Source: Coprinellus micaceus (lineage: Eukaryota; Basidiomycota; Agaricomycetes; Agaricales; Psathyrellaceae). From it: a stretch of 64,000 bases of DNA. Shown piece after piece: positions 1 to 10,625 of this stretch; position 1 is the stretch's first letter, and each line of letters starts with the position of its first letter. The translations under genes and the position numbers were made by a program. The notes under the pieces were generated by a model. It saw nothing but the letters and a program-made list of their open reading frames with translations, ran no database searches and was not told the DNA's origin. The stretch is taken from assembly GCA_951394405.1 (NCBI GenBank), contig OX596339.1:62001-126000 (forward strand), given 5' to 3'.

Positions 1-1
1 T

Positions 2-3000
2 ATGCAAAATCTCGCTCACTGGAAGAAGTATTATCGAGACTACAGCATCATATCCGGATTCCTAACCAAGAAGCAGCTCATCACCACTCGTGATGTTGAT
101 GGATACTTCTGGCATGGAATTCCATCGGAATTACGAACCCTGTTTGAGTTCAAGCTGCAGGCAACCAATCCAAAGCATGATGCAGCTGTGCCTTGGCCGA
201 TGGAAAAGGTGACTGCAATTGCAGAGTCACACTTCAAGAGAGACAAGTTCTCGAAGATGTTCTTCCATTCCACCAAGCTCGCAAATCATGAAAGCTCAGA
301 CGAGTCAGACGGTGGCTCTAGTTCTGATAGTGAAAGCAGTGACTCAGACTATGATTCCGACACTCTCAAGACGTTGAAGCGCCGCATCAAGAAGATGTCG
401 CATAAGAAGAAGAAATCAAAGAAGAAGTCCAGCAAAGAAGAGAAGCTGGATTTTCCCCCACATCCCACACCAGCACCGCCTGATCGAACATCCCGATTCA
501 ATGGAACAACTGATGAAGTCGAGAACATGATTCAACGACTGAACAGCATGTCACTTAATGACCCCAGCTACGGACACTTGTACTATAAGGTGTTGCAAAT
601 GGACGCCAGTGGAATTGCAGCTCGATGTATCTATCGCGAGCCCCAACGTGTTACTGGTGCTCCCAGCTACCAACCTTCCCCTCCCCAGAATGTCATGCTA
701 CCACGCAGATCCTTTCAAACAGCCAATACCCCTTCCAACCAACCCCCTCCAATGATGATATTTCCTCAGGAAAACCGATGTTATGGATGTCATGGAGCTG
801 ACCATATGATGGGTGAATGCCCAAAGATGGCAGAACTCCTTGAGAAAGGTATCATCATCCAAGACGCTGCAACACGCAAATACACATTCCAGAATGGACA
901 ACGAATTTTCCGAAACAGAACAGAGAGTATCTATGATGCTGTCATGCGTCAAGTAGGATTGCCATCCAGCAATTTCGTTACATACGATTCAGATTTGTTG
1001 AATGATCATGTCTCACACCAAGTTACCTACCCTGACTCTGATTCAGACTTCAGTAACACAGACACAGAATCCGACTCTGATGATGGACCCTACTGGAAAT
1101 ACGCGCAGCATGCTAAACGGGAACTGCGCTACCCTACCTATGCGTCTGAACATGCACCCCTTTCAGTCTATGACGCTGAACGTGTTACGCGCCAGACAAA
1201 GGAAGCAAGACATAATGCAACCCGGGTCGCACGGAAACCTACTGCTGCACCCAAGACAAAGCAATCTCTGAAGCCAATCGTAGAAATTCCAAGACGTCCA
1301 ACCCCCGCATCTGTTCCAATCCCCAACGACATTGTAATGCAGCCTTCTGAACTCCAACCACCTGACCCTCGCCCGATCGATGCAAGGCGTGTCCGATTCC
1401 CCAATGACCATGACATTGAAAAAGCTATATCCTCTCGCGCACAGAAATTTGGACCAAGTGCAGATGCAGGCAAGTCACAAGAACAGATGAAGGCTAGCGA
1501 CAAGTCACGTCCACAGCCCCGTCAATCTGACTTGTCATCTCAAGTAGACACTCGTAATGTTGTGCGCCAGATATTGGATACTGAGGTGTCATTGCCATTG
1601 AGGCAGATTCTCGGAACCTCAAAAGAGCTATCAACAAGCCTGCAAGAAGTCATCAAGCTTAAGAACCGAGGAATTCCACCACAGCAAGCCGCATCTGTCA
1701 ACAACACACAAGTTCACTACATGAAGAACGAATGCCTTATTCATCTCCGAGTCTCTCACAATGATACAACCATCTTTGCAATCATTGACACTGGTTCAAT
1801 GTTGAATATCATTGATGGAAGCCTAGCTAACGCAATAATTACTCTTCCAATTGACACAGCTCACCGGCCATTCATGAAGGATGCAAATGGAGGACACAGC
1901 CAGATGCGTGGTGTAGTACGCAATGTTGATCTTGACTGTGGCTCTATCACAACGACTGCAGACCTTCACGTATCCGAGTCATCCCCATTCAGACTCTTAC
2001 TAGGAAGGCCATGGCAACGCCAGAATTTTGTTTCAATTGATGAGCGTGTAAACGGAACGTACATTGTGTTCAAAGACCCCCACACCCATGAGCCAAGATA
2101 TGAAGTCAAAGCTACTGCTGTTACCCCTCGCCCTGCCATGCGAGACTATACAGACCATCTGCAAGCCAACATGTGCTATTTCCAAGGGCAACAGAGTGCC
2201 AAAATTAAGGAATGCGAACCAAACTGCAGCCCGGACTCTTTAATGTCAAATGCAGAAAGTATCCTTCCTTTTTCAGCTGAGATAAGCGCCGAAGATGCCT
2301 CAGGATCAGATGATGACTGTCCCCCAGAAATGTGCGAATCTCAGATGCTCAATTATGATATAAGGCAAGTAGATACCCATGAGACGAAACATGAGGTGTC
2401 TTCTCCCTTCTGTAACAATGCAAATGAGAGGATGCAATCAGAATGGAATACTACTGGAGATTCATCTCGATTTTCGGATAATTTCAGTACCCATACAATT
2501 ACACACCACTTAAGATCTCGAAAAATGCGGCCAGATCTTGCAGAGCCTATTGAACCTGTACCTGAAACCAATAATCCAATGAAGGACAACAATAGTGCGA
2601 TGGAAGGCATCTCAAACACTTGCCAAGAAGATCTCGGAGTACAAGTGGATCTAACAATGCCAGGATTAGTTCTCCATTGTTCTCCATCAAAAAGCGCTGA
2701 AACACGCTCGGAGATGGATCTCAGATCGACTGAAACACATTATGAAACCTCCAACAAAGCTATGCTGATGGACAGGACAATAGAACGAGATGAAACGATG
2801 CAAGAAAGGGTTATTGTTGGACTTATGGAGAAAGCGAATTCCGATGAATCTAGGGTCGATTTTGACGAGCTCACAGTTGCACTGGCTGCGAAGTCGAATA
2901 TTAGGCCCGAAAAACGAGATCTCCGCGATCCTGTGAGGCCTATAGACCGACCTACCTCTGAGGACGACCCCAGTATAAAAGACGAGACCAAATTCGACGA

Positions 3001-4711
3001 AAAACCCATTCAACACAAGCAATTCTTCTTCCCCATCATGTCTTCAACTCCTCCTACTCTTCAGACTCTTCATAGAGCCCAAGAGCGTCTCAAAGAGCTC
3101 TTCTCCGATTCTCCCCATATCATACATGCTCCTATGTCATCCCCACTCTCTCTGCAACTCCAAACCGACCAGGCCTTCATCATCAATCATGGATCATCTC
3201 CCTACTCCCCAGACTGTGATTGGTCAGATATAATTCTTTTTAATACCCATATGGACGTTGTACATCATGAGGCCGCACACCAGCATGCTGGTACGGTCTA
3301 CCTTCGTATTTTTCATGATTCCACCCACCCTGTCCAAGTTATACCACTTCCAAACCTTCAAACGAACTCTCCTACTCCCCCTCCTTCGATTTCACACTCT
3401 CCCACTCGTTTCCCTTCGCCTACCTCTTCAATTGCTTCAAACTCTTTTAATTTGCGTTCCCATTCGCAGGACATCTTCGTCTTTCATGCTAGTGTAGATT
3501 TTGACCCAATCTCCTTCGATTGGGGCTCTGCAGCTCATTTACCCTCGTATACCTTCCCTAGGCCCGATTTGGGACGTTCCTTTTCCGATTCTGAAGAGGC
3601 CTTCTTCAAGGAACTAGAGGCGTTCCAAAAAGGAGACCCAGACCTTGTCAGAGGTTTCTCTATTCCCCCTGACCTCATGGAAGGAGGGAAAGTACTCCCA
3701 GCCCTTGAGGATGGGTCTGTCCCATTCATTTTTCCGAAGGTTGACACACTTCTTCCCTCCTCCCTTCAGTTAGTTATAAGTGCAGACACTCTTGATTCTT
3801 TAGGATACTCTCATGGACAGCCTGTTTTCGACTTTATTACCAACACTCCTTCACCCTCTGTTTCAGATTCATCCCTTCCCCCTTTGTCTCCCATTATTTT
3901 TTCGGATTTGCCACACCTCCTTACCCCTCCTACCTCCCCAGATGCCAATGCATCGCTCATCACCCTTCATGGCAGCCCTGATTCATCCCCTGAACCATCC
4001 GAATATGGTTCTGATGACCTTGACGACGAATCCGACCATTATACCAGCACCGATCCCCTCGCTTTCAATCACAGGGACCACAAACCCTTTTCCCACATTC
4101 ACTACCTTCACCTACGTGACTACTACCTTCCGCACCTCGTTCGTCTGACCACCCATGCTGTGACCTGGACCAACATCATTGCTGGCACAAACCCTCGCAT
4201 TATCGACAACACCGACCATCCCGACCCCATGGAGATTGTCCTGGCAGACGTTGACATACCCACAATCTTTCGAGGTTGTACCACGGCTGCTGATGTCACC
4301 ACCAAGGTCCGCTCCAGTACCATCTCCAACCTCCCCAATCTCTGGGAACCCTTCGTTGCCACTCTGCTACCAGCTCGCAAAGCCATGGTGGATGTTTTGC
4401 ATGCACTCAACACGTTCTTTATTTCTGCTGGATTTGACGGTTTGCTTGGGTACATTGATGCGACTGGACTTGACCTGTACCAGCGCTTCTCCGAGAACAC
4501 TATGCTGTTGTTCGAGGAGTGGGCTGCTCTTTACCATGCCTACCATTTTTTTTCCCAGCATGGCGAGCGTATTTTGGCTCGACTTATTCATGTTCTTTTA
4601 TATGTCCCTTACCATGAGCCTTCGCAGCTTACACTTTTTCGTCATACCTTTCTGTCTGCTCTCATTCCTAGCGCTACTCGCAGGACTGACTTTGGAGAAG
4701 AAGTTGACTAG
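2..4711 (+). CDS. Gag-protease polyprotein of gypsy retrotransposon (5' partial)
   Basis: An open frame of about 1569 codons whose true start lies upstream of the window. Residues 1-250 look like the end of a capsid region with Ser/Asp- and Lys-rich stretches. A CCHC zinc knuckle (CX2CX4HX4C, CYGCHGADHMMGEC) sits near residue 260, as in retroelement nucleocapsid. A retropepsin-type aspartic protease active site, IIDTGSMLNII, lies near residue 596, followed by a LLLGRPW flap-like motif. The remaining C-terminal half (about residues 800-1569) is acidic and Ser/Pro-rich and matches nothing I recognise. It contains an internal Met at nt 3038 that could start a separate product. Most gypsy elements put RT soon after the protease; here about 4 kb separate them. 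The frame overlaps the pol frame and ends at a TAG at 4709-4711. Confidence 0.88.
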   Translation: MQNLAHWKKYYRDYSIISGFLTKKQLITTRDVDGYFWHGIPSELRTLFEFKLQATNPKHDAAVPWPMEKVTAIAESHFKRDKFSKMFFHSTKLANHESSDESDGGSSSDSESSDSDYDSDTLKTLKRRIKKMSHKKKKSKKKSSKEEKLDFPPHPTPAPPDRTSRFNGTTDEVENMIQRLNSMSLNDPSYGHLYYKVLQMDASGIAARCIYREPQRVTGAPSYQPSPPQNVMLPRRSFQTANTPSNQPPPMMIFPQENRCYGCHGADHMMGECPKMAELLEKGIIIQDAATRKYTFQNGQRIFRNRTESIYDAVMRQVGLPSSNFVTYDSDLLNDHVSHQVTYPDSDSDFSNTDTESDSDDGPYWKYAQHAKRELRYPTYASEHAPLSVYDAERVTRQTKEARHNATRVARKPTAAPKTKQSLKPIVEIPRRPTPASVPIPNDIVMQPSELQPPDPRPIDARRVRFPNDHDIEKAISSRAQKFGPSADAGKSQEQMKASDKSRPQPRQSDLSSQVDTRNVVRQILDTEVSLPLRQILGTSKELSTSLQEVIKLKNRGIPPQQAASVNNTQVHYMKNECLIHLRVSHNDTTIFAIIDTGSMLNIIDGSLANAIITLPIDTAHRPFMKDANGGHSQMRGVVRNVDLDCGSITTTADLHVSESSPFRLLLGRPWQRQNFVSIDERVNGTYIVFKDPHTHEPRYEVKATAVTPRPAMRDYTDHLQANMCYFQGQQSAKIKECEPNCSPDSLMSNAESILPFSAEISAEDASGSDDDCPPEMCESQMLNYDIRQVDTHETKHEVSSPFCNNANERMQSEWNTTGDSSRFSDNFSTHTITHHLRSRKMRPDLAEPIEPVPETNNPMKDNNSAMEGISNTCQEDLGVQVDLTMPGLVLHCSPSKSAETRSEMDLRSTETHYETSNKAMLMDRTIERDETMQERVIVGLMEKANSDESRVDFDELTVALAAKSNIRPEKRDLRDPVRPIDRPTSEDDPSIKDETKFDEKPIQHKQFFFPIMSSTPPTLQTLHRAQERLKELFSDSPHIIHAPMSSPLSLQLQTDQAFIINHGSSPYSPDCDWSDIILFNTHMDVVHHEAAHQHAGTVYLRIFHDSTHPVQVIPLPNLQTNSPTPPPSISHSPTRFPSPTSSIASNSFNLRSHSQDIFVFHASVDFDPISFDWGSAAHLPSYTFPRPDLGRSFSDSEEAFFKELEAFQKGDPDLVRGFSIPPDLMEGGKVLPALEDGSVPFIFPKVDTLLPSSLQLVISADTLDSLGYSHGQPVFDFITNTPSPSVSDSSLPPLSPIIFSDLPHLLTPPTSPDANASLITLHGSPDSSPEPSEYGSDDLDDESDHYTSTDPLAFNHRDHKPFSHIHYLHLRDYYLPHLVRLTTHAVTWTNIIAGTNPRIIDNTDHPDPMEIVLADVDIPTIFRGCTTAADVTTKVRSSTISNLPNLWEPFVATLLPARKAMVDVLHALNTFFISAGFDGLLGYIDATGLDLYQRFSENTMLLFEEWAALYHAYHFFSQHGERILARLIHVLLYVPYHEPSQLTLFRHTFLSALIPSATRRTDFGEEVD

Positions 4712-5117
4712 ATCACTGTGGCTGCGAGGTACGCCCTATCCACTCGTTTTTTCGAACCCTTTTTTGACTCTGTTGATACAGACATTCGCACTCTATGTCT
4801 CTTTGTTGTTGTTTGAATTTTGCTCGCATTTTTGGCTTGGTATTTATTGTTTCGAACCCTTTGTTTCGAACTCATTGATATTGCGTCTATCTGCCTTTGA
4901 TATTTATTTTTCCAAGTGTTTAGTGTTGATTTTCTTTTGTGCTTTGTTTTTTGCCTCTATTTTTGCGATTGCGACTTTTTCCCTATTTATTCACCGGATA
5001 CTATTTATTGACGTCTGGATTGACTCTGTGACGACTGTATTTGACCTCCGATACCTATTTATGCTTGTTATTTCGTGCTTCGAGACGCTTTTAAGCTCTC
5101 AAACTGTACTTACTGCT

Positions 5118-8100
5118 ATGTCTGGACTTAGCAGTCCGAGCAAATCGATTTTGCCCGAACCACATACTTGTGACGAAGAATTTCGTTGGCACAGTACTCC
5201 TGAGCTTCAGTACGATGAGCAGTGCAAGTTTATCATGTTCCCTGCGACGAATTCCCCAATCGCACAACACAGCTCTGACACAAGTACTGAACCGAGTTCA
5301 CATGATGTGCGGAACAATTCTATCGTGTTCCCTGCGAAAACGCACATAGTTTCGCAGGAGATGGTCTCTCAACGTTCCAAAGATGGCCTACATGATGCAC
5401 AGATCGATTCGATCATGTTCCCTGCGTCATCCGAGCCACATGCGACTCACGCACACACAGAACCGACTCCAGATGATGCTCAGAACAACTCTATCGTGTT
5501 CCCTGCGAAGGCACACAGAACTTCGCAGGAGATGGCTTCTCAACATCACAAAGACAGCCTACATGACACACCAAACAATTCTATCATGTTTCCCGCACCA
5601 TCCGATCCAGACGCAAGTCACAACCTCAACTGCTACTGGAGCAAGCTCATAGAGCTTATCCATATGGACCCACATGAAGCATTCCATGGAATCACTGGAG
5701 ACTTTATACCCGACGATGATGACGAAGTAATATTGCAAAGCGACCCAGGTGAATCCTACACAGCCTACAAGCGTGTTGACAAGAAAATTCATCCTGTATC
5801 AACCTCGTTTCCCACTGACTTCCGAGTTATTCGTCAAATACCCGAAGACCCACTCCTATCACTTCCCGAATTGTCCAAGCACCCACCAGACTTTATTCCT
5901 ACCGCAAAAATCAGCCAAGAACGCATGAATGAACTCAATGTGAACCCCACTGGTTTTCTCAGCTCGGAGGAAGAGAAACTGTTCAAGCATGTCCTGGTAC
6001 TGAATGAGTCAGGAATAGCCTTTGTGGATGCCGAGCGTGGAACGCTCAAGGAATCCTACTTCACCCCATATATTATCCCTACCATACCCCACATCCCTTG
6101 GGAATATCAAAACATACCTATCCCTCCTGGACTCATGCCAAAAGTACTTGAAGTATTGAAACTCAAGATCGACGCAGGTGTTTACGAGCATAGTCAATCT
6201 TCATATCGTTCAAAATGGTTTGTCGTACTCAAGAAGAATGGAAAACTTCGAATCGTACACGACCTACAACCTTTGAATCAGGTGTCTATACGAGACGCTG
6301 GAATGATGCCAATTGTTGACGACTTTGTTGAGAACTTCGCTGGACACCAATGTTACACTGTATTTGATCTTTTTTGGGGGTTCGATGCACGAAAGATTGA
6401 CCCCAGAAGCCGAGATCTCACGGCATTCATGACTCCACTCGGATTACTCCAGATCACTTCCCTGCCAACCGGTTACACCAATTCGCCGGCAGAATTCCAG
6501 AAGTGTATGGTATTTATTTTGAAAGACGAAATTCCCCACACTGCCAACATCTTCATTGATGACCTTCCTATCAAGGGTCCATGCACACAATATCTCGACG
6601 TGAATGGCAAGCCAGAAATTCTCAGTGAGAATCCAGGCATACGACAGTTCATTTGGGAACACGCCCAGGATGTACATCGTATCATGCACAAAATCAAGAC
6701 CGCAGGAGCAACTTTCTCTGCGAACAAAAGTCAGATATGCCGACCCGAAGCCCTTATTGTTGGACAACGCTGCAATAGTCAAGGGCGTGAGCCAGACACT
6801 GAAAAGGTCTCCAAGATCTTGACGTGGCCTGTACTTCAGACTCCAAAGCAAGTACGCCAGTTTCTAGGCCTTTGCGGGACTGTGCGCATTTGGATTCCCA
6901 ACTATTCCCAGATTGTCAAGCCGCTTACAGAGCTCTACCACAAGGACAAAGTGTTTGCATGGAATGAACGTAGACAGGAAGCCTTCGATACAATCAAAGG
7001 CCTTGTAGCAACCTCACCCGCTCTACATCCCATCGACTATGAATCCGACCGGCCTGTAATCTTAGCAGTTGACTCCAGCAAAGAAGCCGTAGGAATGATT
7101 CTATTCCAGATTGATGAGAATGGCCGAAAACGACCGGCCCGATATGGATCAATTCCCATGTCTGAACGCGAATCCCGGTATTCACAGCCTAAGCTGGAAC
7201 TTTTTGGCTTATACCGTGCGCTACGTCACTGGCGCCTATATATTATTGGTGTGAAGACACTTCACGTCGAAGTAGACGCCCAGTACATCAAAGGAATGCT
7301 AAACGAGCCCGATCTACAGCCCAATGCCGCAATCAACAGATGGATCCAGGGGATTCTAATGTTTGATTTCACACTTATACACGTGGCAGCTGATAAGCAT
7401 AAAGGTCCCGATGCTCTGTCCCGAAGACCGCTCGAAGAAGGCGAAGTACCTGAGAGTGATGATGATTCCTGGCTCGACTCAATAGCCTTGTTAACATTCT
7501 TCCCTGACAAAGCCATCGCACCATTTGACCTGAATTCAGTACCAAACATGGCACAAAGCACACTCACAGGTTACCCATCGTACCATGCTTCGCGCCAAAC
7601 GCAGGAATCTCTGATGCGGCAAATTCAGCATTTCCTATCCACCCTTGAATCACCTCAGTTCTCTGATCCTCAATCTAAGCGACGGTTCCTTGCCAAGGCA
7701 ACCGAGTTTTTCATCAAGGACAGGAAGTTATTCAAGCGTAACCAATCCAAACCCCCACTCTTAGTGATTTTCGAACCTGATCAGAAAGTATCAATCCTCA
7801 CCCAGGCCCATGAGAATCTAGGTCACCGTGGAGTCCAGGCAGTGTATGAACTCATACGGCATCGATTCTATTGGCCACACATGCATGCCGACGTCCATCA
7901 CCATGTCCGATCATGCCATGAGTGCCAAGTGAGAAGTCTAAGAAGGAATGAGATCCCACTCCGAGTTTCCCTACCATCCACACTCTTTGAGAAGATCTAC
8001 GTCGATCTCATGTACATGCCCGAGTCTTCAGACAAGCATACATGCATTATTGCTGCAAGAGATGACCTCTCAGGAACGTGTGAAGCGATACCCTTGAGAC

Positions 8101-8996
8101 GACCACAATCAAAGCCCGTGGCACAATTCCTATGGAGATATATATTTTGCCGTTATGGGACGCCGCAACATATCGTAACTGACAACGGACCCGAGGTAGC
8201 GGGAGCCGTAGAAGAACTGACCCGAAGAATGGGGACTCCACAAATCAAGATTACCCCCTATAATCACCACGCGAACGGAGTTGTAGAACGAGGACACTTT
8301 ACGCTTCGCGAGTCAATCATTAAAGCATGTCGGACCAACATTGGGAAATGGCCCGAGTACGTCCCCGAGGCAGTCTTTGCCGATCGCATCACTGTGAGCC
8401 GCATAACTGGATATTCACCGTATCAGTTGTTGCACGGAACGGATCCGCTTCTTCCCATGGATTTAGCGGAGGCAACCTTTATGGTCACCGGATTCCATCC
8501 CGACATGTCTACAAGTGACCTGTTAGCGTTGCGCATACGACAACTCAAAAAGTTACCCGGAGATATTGAACGAGCAGCAGCATCACTGAAGAAGGCGCGC
8601 TTTAAGTCAAAAGAGCAATTTGAGAAGCGGTTTGCGAGAAAGCTTACAAACCAGACATTCGACAAAGGAGACTTAGTACTTGTGAGGAACACAAGCATCG
8701 AAACATCCCATAATCGCAAGCACAAGCAGCGGTACCTTGGACCATACAAAGTTGTGCAGAGAAATCCAAATGGATCATATGTTGTACAAGAACTTGACGG
8801 AGCAGTTCAACGCCAACGGATAGGAGCATTTCGTATTCTACCTTACATTACATGGAAGCACAAATTCATGAACCAGAACTTGGACGAGGATGGAGAAAAC
8901 ATTTCAGATTCAGGGACCGATACATCAGACACCGATTTGGTACAGGAGATCAAACAACGACGGAATCGGAAGAACTTTCGCAAGCCACGCGACTGA
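5118..8996 (+). CDS. Pol polyprotein: reverse transcriptase, RNase H, integrase
   Basis: The start is set at the first ATG after the gag stop (MSGLSSPSK). The same frame is open from about 4179, so a +1 frameshift or re-initiation is also possible. The N-terminal part carries five tandem repeats (5220-5610). RT begins near 6040. The catalytic pair is FIDD (about 6552-6563) rather than the usual YxDD, with the upstream motif YTVFDLFWGFDARKID. RNase H follows (ILAVDSSKEAVGMILFQ, about 7060-7110). The integrase has the HHCC zinc site (H..H...CHEC, about 7810-7926) and the D-D-E triad in IYVDLMYM, IVTDNGPEV and GVVERGHF (about 8000-8290). A GPY/F-type module (RYLGPYKVV) lies near 8730. No chromodomain is seen in the short acidic tail. 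All catalytic residues appear intact. Confidence 0.93.
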   Translation: MSGLSSPSKSILPEPHTCDEEFRWHSTPELQYDEQCKFIMFPATNSPIAQHSSDTSTEPSSHDVRNNSIVFPAKTHIVSQEMVSQRSKDGLHDAQIDSIMFPASSEPHATHAHTEPTPDDAQNNSIVFPAKAHRTSQEMASQHHKDSLHDTPNNSIMFPAPSDPDASHNLNCYWSKLIELIHMDPHEAFHGITGDFIPDDDDEVILQSDPGESYTAYKRVDKKIHPVSTSFPTDFRVIRQIPEDPLLSLPELSKHPPDFIPTAKISQERMNELNVNPTGFLSSEEEKLFKHVLVLNESGIAFVDAERGTLKESYFTPYIIPTIPHIPWEYQNIPIPPGLMPKVLEVLKLKIDAGVYEHSQSSYRSKWFVVLKKNGKLRIVHDLQPLNQVSIRDAGMMPIVDDFVENFAGHQCYTVFDLFWGFDARKIDPRSRDLTAFMTPLGLLQITSLPTGYTNSPAEFQKCMVFILKDEIPHTANIFIDDLPIKGPCTQYLDVNGKPEILSENPGIRQFIWEHAQDVHRIMHKIKTAGATFSANKSQICRPEALIVGQRCNSQGREPDTEKVSKILTWPVLQTPKQVRQFLGLCGTVRIWIPNYSQIVKPLTELYHKDKVFAWNERRQEAFDTIKGLVATSPALHPIDYESDRPVILAVDSSKEAVGMILFQIDENGRKRPARYGSIPMSERESRYSQPKLELFGLYRALRHWRLYIIGVKTLHVEVDAQYIKGMLNEPDLQPNAAINRWIQGILMFDFTLIHVAADKHKGPDALSRRPLEEGEVPESDDDSWLDSIALLTFFPDKAIAPFDLNSVPNMAQSTLTGYPSYHASRQTQESLMRQIQHFLSTLESPQFSDPQSKRRFLAKATEFFIKDRKLFKRNQSKPPLLVIFEPDQKVSILTQAHENLGHRGVQAVYELIRHRFYWPHMHADVHHHVRSCHECQVRSLRRNEIPLRVSLPSTLFEKIYVDLMYMPESSDKHTCIIAARDDLSGTCEAIPLRRPQSKPVAQFLWRYIFCRYGTPQHIVTDNGPEVAGAVEELTRRMGTPQIKITPYNHHANGVVERGHFTLRESIIKACRTNIGKWPEYVPEAVFADRITVSRITGYSPYQLLHGTDPLLPMDLAEATFMVTGFHPDMSTSDLLALRIRQLKKLPGDIERAAASLKKARFKSKEQFEKRFARKLTNQTFDKGDLVLVRNTSIETSHNRKHKQRYLGPYKVVQRNPNGSYVVQELDGAVQRQRIGAFRILPYITWKHKFMNQNLDEDGENISDSGTDTSDTDLVQEIKQRRNRKNFRKPRD
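5220..5610 (+). repeat. Five tandem ~88-nt coding repeats in Pol N-terminus
   Basis: The core ATCRTGTTCCCTGCG recurs at about 5237, 5325, 5413, 5496 and 5584 (last copy GTTTCCCGCA). Spacing is 83-88 nt, so the reading frame is kept. The encoded unit includes (N/D)SI(V/M)FPA followed by Gln/Ser/His-rich sequence. A similar CTGTTCCCTGCGA string lies in the 3' untranslated region near 9999. Confidence 0.85.
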
Positions 8997-9092
8997 GTTA
9001 AAACCAACTCAATAGGGCCCCAAATAATTGCTACGTCAAATATCGTTCTTTCTTTCTACCCTAAACAACCCTATTCGTTCGCCTTCAACGCT

Positions 9093-9917
9093 ATGCAGTC
9101 CCGACCGTCCTCCACCACTCCTTCCATGCCCTTTGTCTACATTTCGAGCCTGCATTATCCAAGCAGCCCGAGTCTCGTCTCAATCGACACTCGCTCCATC
9201 GCCAAGCAAACCGTACCTACCCCTCTCAGGTGGAACCCGCATGCAGGCCACTTATGTTTCCAATATACATCGCTTGTCGCAGATGAACACGAATACAATC
9301 TTGCGTCCCACCCATTCGGTCAAGAACCCTACCGTCCAACGTTTGACACATATCCTCCCACCACCCATGCCATGTCCCTGCTCTGGGAGCCGATGCCGAC
9401 CTTCCTTCCCCACAACCTGCAGACCGCCGAACCCATCTACACCTACAAGGACACCAAAGTCATACGCCTCATCGGTGTCCACGGCCATCTTCCTCCTGAA
9501 ATTTCGTTCGGAACTACCTTCGCCATTGGTGACGTCAACGTTCACAATTATCGCCACATCGCTGTCCGCTGCCTTGAGAAGCGGGGCAAGTTCGCTTTCG
9601 TCGAGCTTGTTCCTTACGACAAGACTGGCCGCCCCATACACCTCCACCTCCCCACATACATCCTCGTCACTCTGTCTAACATCGTCAAGATGAATGACGC
9701 CGGTCCTCGGCTTGATTGGTGGAACGACCCCACGTATGCTGCTCAGAATACATTCCTCAATCGTCTCCGCTATGTTGCCCACTCCCTTCCCAACCGTTTG
9801 AAGCACCTCAAACGTCGTGTCACCATGCTTCGCTCTGCTCAACCTACTGGTTCACCACGTCCCCGACAGCCAGCTGGCCTGGTTTGTTCTGTTGAACGAG
9901 AGACTGTAGTTGAATGA
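9093..9917 (+). CDS. Accessory ORF3 of the retrotransposon, unknown function
   Basis: A complete 274-codon frame starting at ATG (MQSRPSSTTPSMPF), 97 nt after the pol stop, same strand, inside the element. A second possible start is MPFVYISSLHY. I see no recognised domain. The middle (about residues 120-220) is compact and mixed alpha/beta in appearance (VIRLIGVHGHLPPEISFGTT, KFAFVELVPYDKTGRP). The C-terminus is basic (RLKHLKRRVTMLR). Its position between pol and the 3' LTR is where some retroelements carry an env-like or accessory gene. No signal peptide or transmembrane helix is visible, so an envelope role is not supported. Because it lies in the element and is open for its whole length, it is probably expressed with it. 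Confidence 0.7.
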   Translation: MQSRPSSTTPSMPFVYISSLHYPSSPSLVSIDTRSIAKQTVPTPLRWNPHAGHLCFQYTSLVADEHEYNLASHPFGQEPYRPTFDTYPPTTHAMSLLWEPMPTFLPHNLQTAEPIYTYKDTKVIRLIGVHGHLPPEISFGTTFAIGDVNVHNYRHIAVRCLEKRGKFAFVELVPYDKTGRPIHLHLPTYILVTLSNIVKMNDAGPRLDWWNDPTYAAQNTFLNRLRYVAHSLPNRLKHLKRRVTMLRSAQPTGSPRPRQPAGLVCSVERETVVE

Positions 9918-10291
9918 ATGTCGTAGATATGCGTAGTCCCTATGTTCCCAAATCGATCAAATGCCTTGCTCGCTGGACAACCGAGGACGGTTTGAATCTG
10001 TTCCCTGCGAATATGTCGTCGACATTATATGTTTGGTACTAAGACACCTCACAACCCATTTGAATCGATAGGAGAAATACTTCCCAAAGGGAATATCGGA
10101 GACTCATACCATTGACATGTCAACCAATAAGACAACCATCCACAGCTAAACCACATGGCACACAGCCCTTTCTCAAGACGCACAGCCTTGTGAAATCCGG
10201 AATGCCACATGCTAAATGCGATTAGTGAGCGCCTAACTGAAGCGCGTAGTCAAATTCTCCCTATAAGGTAGGATCACCACAGCCTCGTCAG

Positions 10292-10401
10292 TGCTGACTG
10301 ATCCTGCAGGAAGAAATACTCTTTGATTCGTCAGACTTGGAGAGCAACTGACTCATGCTGACTGATCCTGCGGGAAGAAACTCCAATGATTCGTCAGACT
10401 C
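10292..10401 (+). repeat. Two direct repeats of ~45 bp in the LTR U3 region
   Basis: The units at 10292-10336 and 10357-10401 both read TGCTGACTGATCCTGC, then GGAAGAAA, then TGATTCGTCAGACT. Repeated upstream elements of this kind often act as LTR enhancers. That role is inferred from position, about 220-330 bp upstream of the TATA box. Confidence 0.75.
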
Positions 10402-10618
10402 AAGGAATATTTTCCCGTCAAACATAGCCTTCAGGAGCCTAGACCAGTTATCGCTTATTCATGCGTGAACGTCTCAAGACAATCTACCCTCAAATGGGTC
10501 GAGTCTTCTCGCAAAGCACCACTTTCCTTCCTGTGATTATTCATCACCTTTTCTAGTTTTTCCCAGTAGTGTAGAAATTACTATGTATGGATTGAAGGCA
10601 GTGCAGCCTCTCGAACAG

Positions 10619-10625
10619 TATATAA
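10619..10625 (+). promoter_or_regulatory. TATA box in the LTR
   Basis: A TATATAA string followed by GGAGG in an otherwise mixed-composition region. It is the best promoter candidate in the putative LTR. Confidence 0.5.
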
